A DNA stretch of 23,561 nucleotides, taken from positions 1 through 23,561 of the forward strand of contig DATAEK010000002.1 in NCBI GenBank assembly GCA_036258055.1, given 5' to 3'. A model generated the notes under the pieces. It did not search any database. It was given only the letters and a program-made list of their open reading frames with translations, and was not told the DNA's origin. Of this stretch, positions 14,500 through 20,986 are shown piece after piece. Position 1 is the stretch's first letter. Every line of letters begins with the position of its first letter. A program made the position numbers and the translations under genes. The stretch comes from DATAEK01 sp036258055 (lineage in GTDB: Bacteria > Acidobacteriota > Vicinamibacteria > Vicinamibacterales > 2-12-FULL-66-21).

Positions 14500-15144
14500 T
14501 CGCGCGACTAATCGGTCGAACGCATCCTTCGGTAACGCATCAAGCGCCCGCACGAAGATGTCGGCGTCGAGTTGCTTGGTCTGGCTGACGCCGATCGATC
14601 GCATTCCGCCCGCGCGTGCCGCTTCGATGCCGGCGGGGGCGTCCTCGACGACGATGCAGCGTGAGGGAGGGACGCCGAGATGTTCCGCGGCCCGCAGGAA
14701 GACCTGCGGATCGGGCTTACCGATCGTCACATCTTCCGCGGCAGCAATCGCATTGAAGTACCGATCGAGGTGGAGCACGCGCAGCATCACCTCGACGTTG
14801 AGTCGTGGCGCCGACGACGCGATTGCCTGATGCCAGCCGTCAGCATGAAGCCGGGCGGTCCATTCCGCAGCGCCGGGCAGCGGCGTTAGTCCTTCGCGCT
14901 CCGCCAGCCGCCTGTACTCTGCTTCCTTGGCGTCGCCAATCTGCTGGATTCGAGCCGGATCGACCGAATCGCCAAGCCACCCGCGCAGAATGCGATCGTT
15001 ACGCAGCCCGAAGCTCGCGAGGAACCGGTCGTACGACAGGTCGATGCCCTCTGCGGCCATCGCGTCGCGCCACGAGCGCCAGTGGTAGTCCTCCGAGTCC
15101 ACCAGCGTCCCGTCGAGATCCCAGAGGACGGCGCGTGGCGTCAC
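14497..15144 (-). CDS. HAD-family hydrolase, beta-phosphoglucomutase/sugar-phosphatase-like
   Basis: The product is 215 aa starting at a GTG (15144) that overlaps the TGA of araD in GTGA, so translation is probably coupled. HAD motifs are complete: motif I WDLDGT (Asp9 nucleophile, Asp11), motif II IASSAP (Ser110/111), motif III GKPDPQVF (Lys143) and motif IV VVEDAPAG (Glu167, Asp168). The helical cap (residues 15-85) is typical of the beta-phosphoglucomutase/DOG phosphatase subfamily. Being the last gene of the arabinose operon, it may dephosphorylate a sugar phosphate such as ribulose or xylulose 5-phosphate, or a stalled analogue. That role is inferred; a mutase function is the alternative. 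Confidence 0.88.
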   Translation of the reverse strand: MTPRAVLWDLDGTLVDSEDYHWRSWRDAMAAEGIDLSYDRFLASFGLRNDRILRGWLGDSVDPARIQQIGDAKEAEYRRLAEREGLTPLPGAAEWTARLHADGWHQAIASSAPRLNVEVMLRVLHLDRYFNAIAAAEDVTIGKPDPQVFLRAAEHLGVPPSRCIVVEDAPAGIEAARAGGMRSIGVSQTKQLDADIFVRALDALPKDAFDRLVAR

Positions 15145-15848
15145 TGCGGCTTCTTCTGGCCGTAGTACGCCTTCGGCCCGTGTTTGCGCTGGTAGTGTTT
15201 CTCGACGAGGCTCGACGCCGGCCGGAAGGCCTCAGGGGCGAGGACGCGAGCGCGCCATTCCACGCGCGCGACGTACTCGAGGATCTTCGCGTGCTCGATC
15301 GCGTCGAACGGATCCGCGCCCCACGTGAATGGACCGTGATTCGCGACCAGGACGGCAGGCATCTCCTCGGCCGAGAGCCCGGCGTTCCGGAACGTCTCGA
15401 TGATCACCAGCCCGGTGTTCCGCTCGTACTCCTCCTCGGTCTCCTCCGTCGTCAGCGGCCGCGTGACGGGAACGTCACCGTGGAAGTAGTCGGCGTGCGT
15501 GGTGCCCATGCAGCGAACCGATTGCCGCGCCTGCGCGAAGACGGTCGCGAACTCCGAATGCGTGTGGACGATGCCACCGCAGGTGTCGAAGGCGCGATAC
15601 AGCTCGAGGTGGGTGGCGGTGTCAGATGACGGGCGCAAAGTGCTTCCCACGACCTCACCGTTGGAAAGCGAGACCGCGACCATGTGATCCGCGGTCAGCT
15701 CGGCGTACGGCACCCCGCTCGGCTTGATGATCATGACGCCGCCGCGGCGGTCGACTGCGGAGACGTTGCCGAACGTCCCCATGACGAGCCCGGTTTCGGC
15801 AAGGGCGACGTTGGCGCGATAGACAACGTCGTGGAGGTTCGAGGACAT
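15141..15848 (-). CDS. araD: L-ribulose-5-phosphate 4-epimerase
   Basis: The product is 235 aa from the ATG at 15848. It converts L-ribulose 5-phosphate to D-xylulose 5-phosphate, the last step of L-arabinose catabolism, in the cytoplasm. It is a class II aldolase fold with the zinc ligands at the same numbers as in E. coli AraD: Asp76 (SSDTATH), His95 and His97 (IVHTHSEF) and His171 (VANHGPF). Other family signatures are GNVSAVDR, MIIKPSGVPY and the C-terminal KHYQRKHGPKAYYGQ. The start lies one base after the araB stop (TGACATG) and the stop overlaps the HAD start, so the three genes form a tight unit. Family members such as UlaF and SgbE act in ascorbate pathways, but the araB neighbour argues for AraD. 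Confidence 0.95.
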   Translation of the reverse strand: MSSNLHDVVYRANVALAETGLVMGTFGNVSAVDRRGGVMIIKPSGVPYAELTADHMVAVSLSNGEVVGSTLRPSSDTATHLELYRAFDTCGGIVHTHSEFATVFAQARQSVRCMGTTHADYFHGDVPVTRPLTTEETEEEYERNTGLVIIETFRNAGLSAEEMPAVLVANHGPFTWGADPFDAIEHAKILEYVARVEWRARVLAPEAFRPASSLVEKHYQRKHGPKAYYGQKKPQ

Positions 15849-15849
15849 G

Positions 15850-17532
15850 TCAGTGCGTCCGCCGCGCCTTGAGCGCCAGGAGCCGCTTCATCAGTGATCC
15901 GATCTCGCTCCGCGCGCCGGATACCCCCCCGAACGCGTCGTGCAGTTCCCGATAGATCGCGTAAAGCTCGTCGTACACCGCGTGCGCCGCAGGATCCGGC
16001 TGAAAACGCTTCTCTTTGAGGGTCGTCATCCGCTGCTGTGCCTCGGTCCAGTCGTCGTAGCCTCCAGCCGAGGCGCCGGCCGTCACGGCCGCGGATACCG
16101 CGGCGCCGAGCGCCGGTGCTTGCGGCGAGCCCGCGATCAGCATCGGCTGACCGATCACGTCGGCATAGATCTGCATGAACAGATCGTTTTTCTCCGCGAT
16201 GCCGCCGCAGCAGACGACGCGATCGATCGGGACGCCGTAGTCGCGAATGCGTTCGATGATCGCGCGCGCGCCGTATGCGGTGCCCTCGATGAGCGCGCGA
16301 TAAATCTCGGCGCGGGTCGTGTGGAGCGTCTGACCGACCAGGAGGCCGGTCAGGCGCGGGTCGACGAGGATCGTGCGGTTGCCGTTGTTCCAGTCGAGCG
16401 CGACCAGGCCTGATTCGCCGGGCTGCAGGCGAGCGGCTTCCGCGGAGAGCTCGGCATGAAGCGCGTCGCCGCCGCGGCATACGGTCTCGACCCACCACTT
16501 CAGGATGTCGCCGACGGCCGACTGTCCTGCCTCGATTCCGAAATAGCCGGGCAGAATCGATCCGTTTACGATGCCGCAGATGCCGGGAATGTCGGCCAGC
16601 GCGCCGCCCGCGGGCGCAATCGCGCAATCGCAGGTCGAGGTCCCGATGATCTTCACGAAGGTGCCGGTCCGAATGCCCGATCCGACGGCGCCATAGTGTG
16701 CGTCGAACCCGCCCATCGCGATAGCAGTGCCGCCGCGAAGCCCGAGCGTGCGTGCCCAGTCAGGGGTCAGATGACCGGCTGGTTGCCCCGGCGGCAAGGC
16801 TTTGTCGTACAAGCGATCGCGCAGGTCCGCGAGCCTCGGATCGAGGCGCGACAGAAACTGTTTGTCGGGGAGACCGCCCCAGATGTCGGAGTACATCGCC
16901 TTGTGGCCGGCGGCGCAGATACACCGGACGACGTGCCGCGGGTCATCGACGCCGGAGAGGACGGCGGGAACAAAATCCGCAAGCTCGACCCAGCTGGCCG
17001 CGGCATCGAAGACGTCCGGCGCCACGTTCAGGCAGTGCCAGATCTTCGACCACCACCACTCCGACGAGTAGGTGCCGCCAATCGGCGCGAGGTACTGCGG
17101 CGCGTGCCTGCTTGCGACGTCGGTGATCGCCGCGGCCTCGTCGGCCGAGGTGTGATCCTTCCAGAGCCATGCCTGCGCCGCGAGGTTCTTCGTCCAGCGC
17201 GGATCCATCGCCAGCGGCCGCGCCTTGGCGTCCACCGGCAACGGTGTCGATCCCGTCGTATCGACGCCGATGCCGATCACGCGCTCCCGCGAGAACCCGG
17301 GTACCGCGTCCGCCGCGGTGAGCGCGCCCGTTACCGACGCGCGGAGGCCGTCGACGTAGTCAGCAGGATTCTGCCGTGCGAGATGCGGGTCGCGAGGATT
17401 GAGCAGGATGCCCTGATCCCCGCTGGGGTAATCGAACACGCTCGTACCGAGCACACGCCCGTCCGCGCAGTCGATAACCACCGCACGAACAGAGTTGGTG
17501 CCGTAGTCGAGGCCGATGGTGAAACTGTGCAT
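15850..17532 (-). CDS. araB: L-ribulokinase (FGGY kinase)
   Basis: The product is 560 aa from the ATG at 17532, close to the length of E. coli AraB (566). It phosphorylates L-ribulose to L-ribulose 5-phosphate using ATP. The N-lobe phosphate motif is IGLDYGTNSVRAVVID (6-21). Ribulokinase-specific stretches are GVDTTGSTPLPVD, LWKDHTS, GGTYSSEWWWSKIWH, and GGFDAHYGAVGSG in the C-lobe, followed by VCCGGIAEKNDLFMQI and PALGAAVSAAV. The start is preceded by an A-rich stretch (AAGAAAAG) rather than a strong Shine-Dalgarno. That stretch is the edge of the 131-bp tandem repeat array, which separates this gene from the isomerase gene by 410 bp. It is followed by araD after one base. Confidence 0.95.
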   Translation of the reverse strand: MHSFTIGLDYGTNSVRAVVIDCADGRVLGTSVFDYPSGDQGILLNPRDPHLARQNPADYVDGLRASVTGALTAADAVPGFSRERVIGIGVDTTGSTPLPVDAKARPLAMDPRWTKNLAAQAWLWKDHTSADEAAAITDVASRHAPQYLAPIGGTYSSEWWWSKIWHCLNVAPDVFDAAASWVELADFVPAVLSGVDDPRHVVRCICAAGHKAMYSDIWGGLPDKQFLSRLDPRLADLRDRLYDKALPPGQPAGHLTPDWARTLGLRGGTAIAMGGFDAHYGAVGSGIRTGTFVKIIGTSTCDCAIAPAGGALADIPGICGIVNGSILPGYFGIEAGQSAVGDILKWWVETVCRGGDALHAELSAEAARLQPGESGLVALDWNNGNRTILVDPRLTGLLVGQTLHTTRAEIYRALIEGTAYGARAIIERIRDYGVPIDRVVCCGGIAEKNDLFMQIYADVIGQPMLIAGSPQAPALGAAVSAAVTAGASAGGYDDWTEAQQRMTTLKEKRFQPDPAAHAVYDELYAIYRELHDAFGGVSGARSEIGSLMKRLLALKARRTH

Positions 17533-17534
17533 CT

Positions 17535-17935
17535 TTTCTTAGTGCTCGTGGGGCCCCACCCCCACTCGCCCGCGCTCGGCGACTGCGCGCCTCGCGCGAG
17601 CCGCAGGCGCTGCTGATTCATCAACAAGCTGGTCTCGAGCATGATCGCAGCACGCACGATTCTGTCCGCATTTCTTGATGCTCGTGGGCCCCCCGCGCGC
17701 TCGCGCTCGGCGACTGCGCGCCTCGCGCGGGCCGCAGGCGCTGCTGATTCATCAACAACCTGGTCTCGGGCATGATCGCAGCACGCACGATTCTGTCCGC
17801 AGTTCTTGATGCTCGTGGGCCCCCCGCGCGCTCGCGCTCGGCGACTGCGCGCCTCGCGCGAGCCGCAGGCGCTGCTGATTCATCAACAACCTGGTCTCGA
17901 GCATGATCGCAGCACGGCCGACTCTGTCGGGCGCC
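17535..17935. repeat. Three-copy tandem repeat, 131-bp period, between the isomerase gene and araB
   Basis: Copies begin near 17535, 17671 and 17802; the anchor GCGCTCGGCG occurs at 17572, 17703 and 17834, exactly 131 bp apart. Copies 2 and 3 are nearly identical until the last 20 bases. Copy 1 carries 5 extra bases and the core GTGGGGCCCCACCCCCAC (17548-17565), which is the inverted core of the dispersed repeat at 11782-11799 and 14460-14477. Each copy contains CTCGCGCG(A/G)(G) and CTGCTGATTCATCAACAA. The array fills almost the whole 410-bp gap and ends at the araB initiation region. Short frames through it are not plausible proteins. Confidence 0.93.
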
Positions 17936-17942
17936 GAGCGCG

Positions 17943-19076
17943 CTAACCCACCAGCACGGGCGACACCACATCGAGAACGTCCGGGCCGGTCCCCGCCGCC
18001 CGCGCCTTGTCGAGATCCCCCTGCCGCGCCAGGATCCGGACCGCCTTGAGCGCGAGGTTCGCGAAGTTCACCATGCTGCGCTCCATCGCTCTCGTCGGAT
18101 CCTCGCGGTAGGTGAACTGATCCTGGCTGTACCAGCCGCCGTAGTTGCGGATGAAGGTCGTGTAGAGGTACTCAACCGACTCGGGAATCGACAGCGTGCC
18201 GAAGATACAGTCCTGATCGTTGCGCCCCTGACGCGCGTCGTTGACGTCGAACTTGTGCACCGGCACGCCCGCGTAGTCCGCGAGATCGCAGGACGTCGAT
18301 GCCGTCGTCGCTTCCATCTTCTGATGGCCGTAGTCGATCGTCAGGCCGCAGTTGTTCCCGCCGCAGGCGGCGTTCACTTTCTGCGCCACGAGGATCGCGG
18401 ACGCCGCCGTGGGTACGATCATGTAGAGCTCGCGCGGCTCGTACGGCTTCGACTCGATGGCCAGCCGGACGCCGTGCTTCAGGCATTCCTTGTTCGCCGT
18501 GATGAGCGCCTCGGTAAACCACTCGAGCGATTGCTTGTAGTCGATCTGGAAGTGGTAGTCCGCGCCGTCCGAGCCGGGCCAGATGCTCAGGACGGTGATA
18601 CCGAGCAGCTTGCAGATCTCGAGTCCTTTGAGGATTTCGTCGGTGGCTGCGCGGCGGAGGGCCGCGTCCGGGTTGCACGGACCACCCAACCGGAATTTCG
18701 GGTTGGTCCAGGTGTTGATGTTGCACGCCGGTACCGACATCCCCAGCTCTTTGAGGAACCCGTTCTTCGCGCGCTCGATGGCGGCGGGATCCAGATCGCC
18801 GTTGAGCGTCTTCTCGAACACGCTCTGATGAATCTCGATCGCGTCAATGCCAGCCGCCTTCGTTCGCCGGCACTGCGACTCGAAGTCACTGCCGAACCCT
18901 GGCTGATCGGAGTGATATCCGGGCGGCGCGAAGCGGTCACAGAAGTCGCCAGCGGACCAGTGCCCCACGCTGTGCTTGATGTCCATCTGTTTGAGAAACT
19001 CGATGGACTCCTGCCGGTCCAGGTAGCCTTTGCGGGTCGCGGCGTACGCGAGCTGGTCGGCCGAAAAACGGGTCAT
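17943..19076 (-). CDS. TIM-barrel sugar isomerase (xylose/rhamnose-isomerase-like), candidate L-arabinose isomerase
   Basis: The product is 377 aa. The ATG at 19076 is chosen because GGAGG lies 7 bp upstream; the longer frame to 19100 adds eight residues without a better site. The sequence looks like the AP-endonuclease-2/xylose-isomerase superfamily. The metal site resembles L-rhamnose isomerase: Glu208 (AIESKP), Asp248 and His251 (TIDYGHQK), His274 (VHKFDVND), Asp287 and Asp289 (RNDQDCIFGT) and Asp319 (YSQDQF). No hydrophobic signal is present, so it is cytoplasmic. It lies between the GH51 gene (51-bp gap) and araB, where araA would be expected, and no AraA-like protein is in the window. 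It probably interconverts an aldose and a ketose, most simply L-arabinose and L-ribulose, but this is inferred. Confidence 0.8.
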   Translation of the reverse strand: MTRFSADQLAYAATRKGYLDRQESIEFLKQMDIKHSVGHWSAGDFCDRFAPPGYHSDQPGFGSDFESQCRRTKAAGIDAIEIHQSVFEKTLNGDLDPAAIERAKNGFLKELGMSVPACNINTWTNPKFRLGGPCNPDAALRRAATDEILKGLEICKLLGITVLSIWPGSDGADYHFQIDYKQSLEWFTEALITANKECLKHGVRLAIESKPYEPRELYMIVPTAASAILVAQKVNAACGGNNCGLTIDYGHQKMEATTASTSCDLADYAGVPVHKFDVNDARQGRNDQDCIFGTLSIPESVEYLYTTFIRNYGGWYSQDQFTYREDPTRAMERSMVNFANLALKAVRILARQGDLDKARAAGTGPDVLDVVSPVLVG

Positions 19077-19127
19077 CGCAATCCTCCAAATGGCGCGCAT
19101 CGTACCACGGCTTCGCCCGCCGGGCGT

Positions 19128-20702
19128 CTACTTGAGCGTCATCGTCAGCATCGTCAACGAATGCGCCGGGAACGTGTAGGTGAACCCGCCCGCGTCGACC
19201 GTGACCGTCGTGGAGCTCACGGCGGGACGCACCTTGCGATCGTCTCCGAAGGTATGCGTCGTCTTGAGATCCGCCTGATTGATCTGCCAAACGCTCATAC
19301 GGCCGTCGAGGATCCCCTCCTGGTTGTCGATGCGGGTTGAGATGTCCCTGTCCTTGCTTCGATTCAGCACGTTCAGGACGATCTCGCGGCGGTCCGCGCG
19401 GTAGGTGGCCGAGACGTCGAGATACTGGACCTCCTGGGTCCGGTTCGGGATGCGGTAGGTGGGCGCCGAGACCCAGATGTCGAGCGCGGTGCTGCCGCGC
19501 TGTTTCGCGTACTCTGCGATCGGAAAGTAAATCGGCTGCAGGAAGAGGCCGGTCTTGCTCGTCATGATCGGCGCAATCACGTTCACCATCTGCGCCAGGT
19601 TCGCCATCTTGACGACGTCCGCGTGGCGGAAGAAGGAGTTGAAGAACATCCCCATCGCGAGGGCGTCCTCGAAGTTGTAGATTTCTTCGAGCTTCTCGCG
19701 ATTTCCCGTGCGGTACCACACGTTCCACTCGTCGTAGGCCACGTAGATGGGGCGCGGATTGGGCCCGGTCTGCACCTGCTTGATCAGCCCGGCCGTCGTC
19801 TCGATGTAGCGATCGATCGTCTGCTGCCAGCCGCCGAGGTAGCGCTCGACGTCGTTCTCGCGATTATTGATGTAGGTGTGGATCGCGATGTAGTCGACGG
19901 TGTTGCGCAGCGTCTGCAGAACCGTCCGGTTCCAGGCCATCCAGTCGGCGCCGTAGTTGCTCGACCCGCTGGCGACCAGTTTGATCGATGGATCGACGGC
20001 ACGCATGGCCTTCGCGGCTTCGAGTGCCACCTTCGCGTACTCGTCGGCGTCCTTGTGACCGAGCTGCCAGGGCCCGTCGATTTCGTTCCCGAGGGCCCAG
20101 TACTTCACGTTGTACGGCTCGGCGCGCCCGTTCTTCCGACGCTGATCCGCCCAGTAGGTGCTCTTGTTGCCATTCGTGTACTCCACCCAGTGCCGGGCGT
20201 CGTCGATCGTGCCGAGACCCAGGTTGATGCAGATGTAGGGCTCCGCTTTGATGAGCTCCGTGTACTTGAGGAATTCGTCGGTCCCGAAACGGTTCGACTC
20301 GACATCGTTCCACGCCAGCTCAGGCCGTGCGGGCCGCTGATCTCTCGGACCGATCCCGTCTTTCCAGTTGTAGCCGGACGCGAAGTTGCCGCCGGGCCAG
20401 CGCAGGATTGAGACATTCAGGCCGCGAACGGCTTCGAGAACATCCTTGCGATAGCCGCTCGCGTCGGAGAGCGCACTGCCCTCCTCGAAGATGCCGCCGT
20501 AGATCATCCGGCCGAGGTGCTCGGAGAAATTCCCGAAGAGCAGCGGATCGACAGTGCCGATGGTGCGGTCGATGTCGATCTTGATCCGGGCGGCAGGCGG
20601 CGCAGGGGTCTGCGCCCGAGGGCTGGCGAGCAGGGCCGTGGCCACCAAGAGGCTGGCGAGGGATCGGCAACCGGCGGAACGGACGAGGTATGCAGCACGC
20701 AC
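19128..20702 (-). CDS. Secreted GH51 alpha-L-arabinofuranosidase
   Basis: The product is 524 aa from a GTG at 20702 (AGGAG about 10 bases upstream). A signal peptide covers residues 1-30 (SLASLLVATALLASPRA), so the enzyme is exported, unlike many intracellular GH51 enzymes. The barrel is typical: TVDPLLFGNFSEHLGRMIYGGIF region, ILRWPGGNFASGYNW, acid/base Glu207 in YWALGNEIDGPWQ, IAIHTYINN, and nucleophile Glu325 in VAYDEWNVWYR. A C-terminal beta domain follows (about 420-524). It releases terminal alpha-L-arabinofuranose from arabinan or arabinoxylan fragments. It is the first gene of the minus-strand arabinose series and diverges from the receptor gene, with operator-like sites between. Confidence 0.94.
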   Translation of the reverse strand: MRAAYLVRSAGCRSLASLLVATALLASPRAQTPAPPAARIKIDIDRTIGTVDPLLFGNFSEHLGRMIYGGIFEEGSALSDASGYRKDVLEAVRGLNVSILRWPGGNFASGYNWKDGIGPRDQRPARPELAWNDVESNRFGTDEFLKYTELIKAEPYICINLGLGTIDDARHWVEYTNGNKSTYWADQRRKNGRAEPYNVKYWALGNEIDGPWQLGHKDADEYAKVALEAAKAMRAVDPSIKLVASGSSNYGADWMAWNRTVLQTLRNTVDYIAIHTYINNRENDVERYLGGWQQTIDRYIETTAGLIKQVQTGPNPRPIYVAYDEWNVWYRTGNREKLEEIYNFEDALAMGMFFNSFFRHADVVKMANLAQMVNVIAPIMTSKTGLFLQPIYFPIAEYAKQRGSTALDIWVSAPTYRIPNRTQEVQYLDVSATYRADRREIVLNVLNRSKDRDISTRIDNQEGILDGRMSVWQINQADLKTTHTFGDDRKVRPAVSSTTVTVDAGGFTYTFPAHSLTMLTMTLK

Positions 20703-20730
20703 GAGGGCAGCTCCTATTGCAAGTTGATCA

Positions 20731-20741
20731 TGTAAGCGTTA
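20731..20741. promoter_or_regulatory. Degenerate operator-like palindrome near the GH51 start
   Basis: GTAAGCGTTAC begins at 20732 within TGTAAGCGTTAC (20731-20742). It resembles the two operators to its right but is one base shorter in the centre. It lies about 29 bp before the GH51 GTG, so it could be an auxiliary weak site or chance. Confidence 0.35.
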
Positions 20742-20758
20742 CGATGCCGCGGCTCGTG

Positions 20759-20772
20759 TGTAAGCGATTACA
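20759..20772. promoter_or_regulatory. LacI-family operator, GH51 side
   Basis: TGTAAGCGATTACA is a CG-centred palindrome with one mismatched position pair, the typical form of LacI-family operators. It lies 57 bp upstream of the GH51 start. It is identical to the site at 20922-20935, including two following G/GG bases. Directly upstream of it on the minus strand is a candidate -10 box, so a bound repressor would sit just downstream of the transcription start. Confidence 0.75.
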
Positions 20773-20783
20773 GGGCCGCGGCC

Positions 20784-20789
20784 ACTATA
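20784..20789 (-). promoter_or_regulatory. Candidate -10 box for the GH51 operon
   Basis: The complement reads TATAGT. Transcription would begin near 20777, immediately before the operator at 20759-20772. The expected -35 region (about 20807-20812, GCGGGT) does not match the consensus, so an activator or another sigma factor may be involved. Confidence 0.35.
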
Positions 20790-20921
20790 CCGCGACCCGA
20801 GCACGGACCCGCGACCCGTCCCCGGCATCGCCGGGAGCCGCACGGTCGACGACGAGCCCGTCAGCACACCGTCTGACGGCATCTCGCACGCTGGACAGGG
20901 CGGCGGTACCCTTCGGTTCTA

Positions 20922-20935
20922 TGTAAGCGATTACA
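20922..20935. promoter_or_regulatory. LacI-family operator, receptor side
   Basis: This is a second exact copy of TGTAAGCGATTACA, 51 bp before the receptor ATG at 20987. TATGTA (20920-20925) overlaps it and may be the -10 box, in which case binding would block RNA polymerase directly. Between the two operators are two small perfect hairpins (CCCGGC-ATC-GCCGGG at 20821-20835 and a 7-bp stem at 20858-20864 with 20873-20879). Confidence 0.75.
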
Positions 20936-20970
20936 GGCGTGCGCGCCGCACGCGCTTCCGACACTCGGTC

Positions 20971-20981
20971 CAGGAGGAGAG
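20971..20981 (+). promoter_or_regulatory. Ribosome binding site of the TonB-dependent receptor gene
   Basis: AGGAGGAGAGG stands just before ACACATG. It decides for the ATG at 20987, where the signal peptide begins, over the GTG at 20939, which would add 16 basic residues. Confidence 0.75.
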
Positions 20982-20986
20982 GACAC

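Noticed and set aside
17535..17971. Short minus-strand reading frames through the 131-bp repeats, and a CRISPR interpretation of the array
   Set aside because: The frames change between copies and give low-complexity Arg/Ala-rich peptides. The units are 131-bp head-to-tail repeats without short repeats and unique spacers, so it is not CRISPR.
18255..19340. 361-codon plus-strand frame opposite the isomerase and GH51
   Set aside because: It is a shadow of two genes with complete active-site motifs and crosses their junction.
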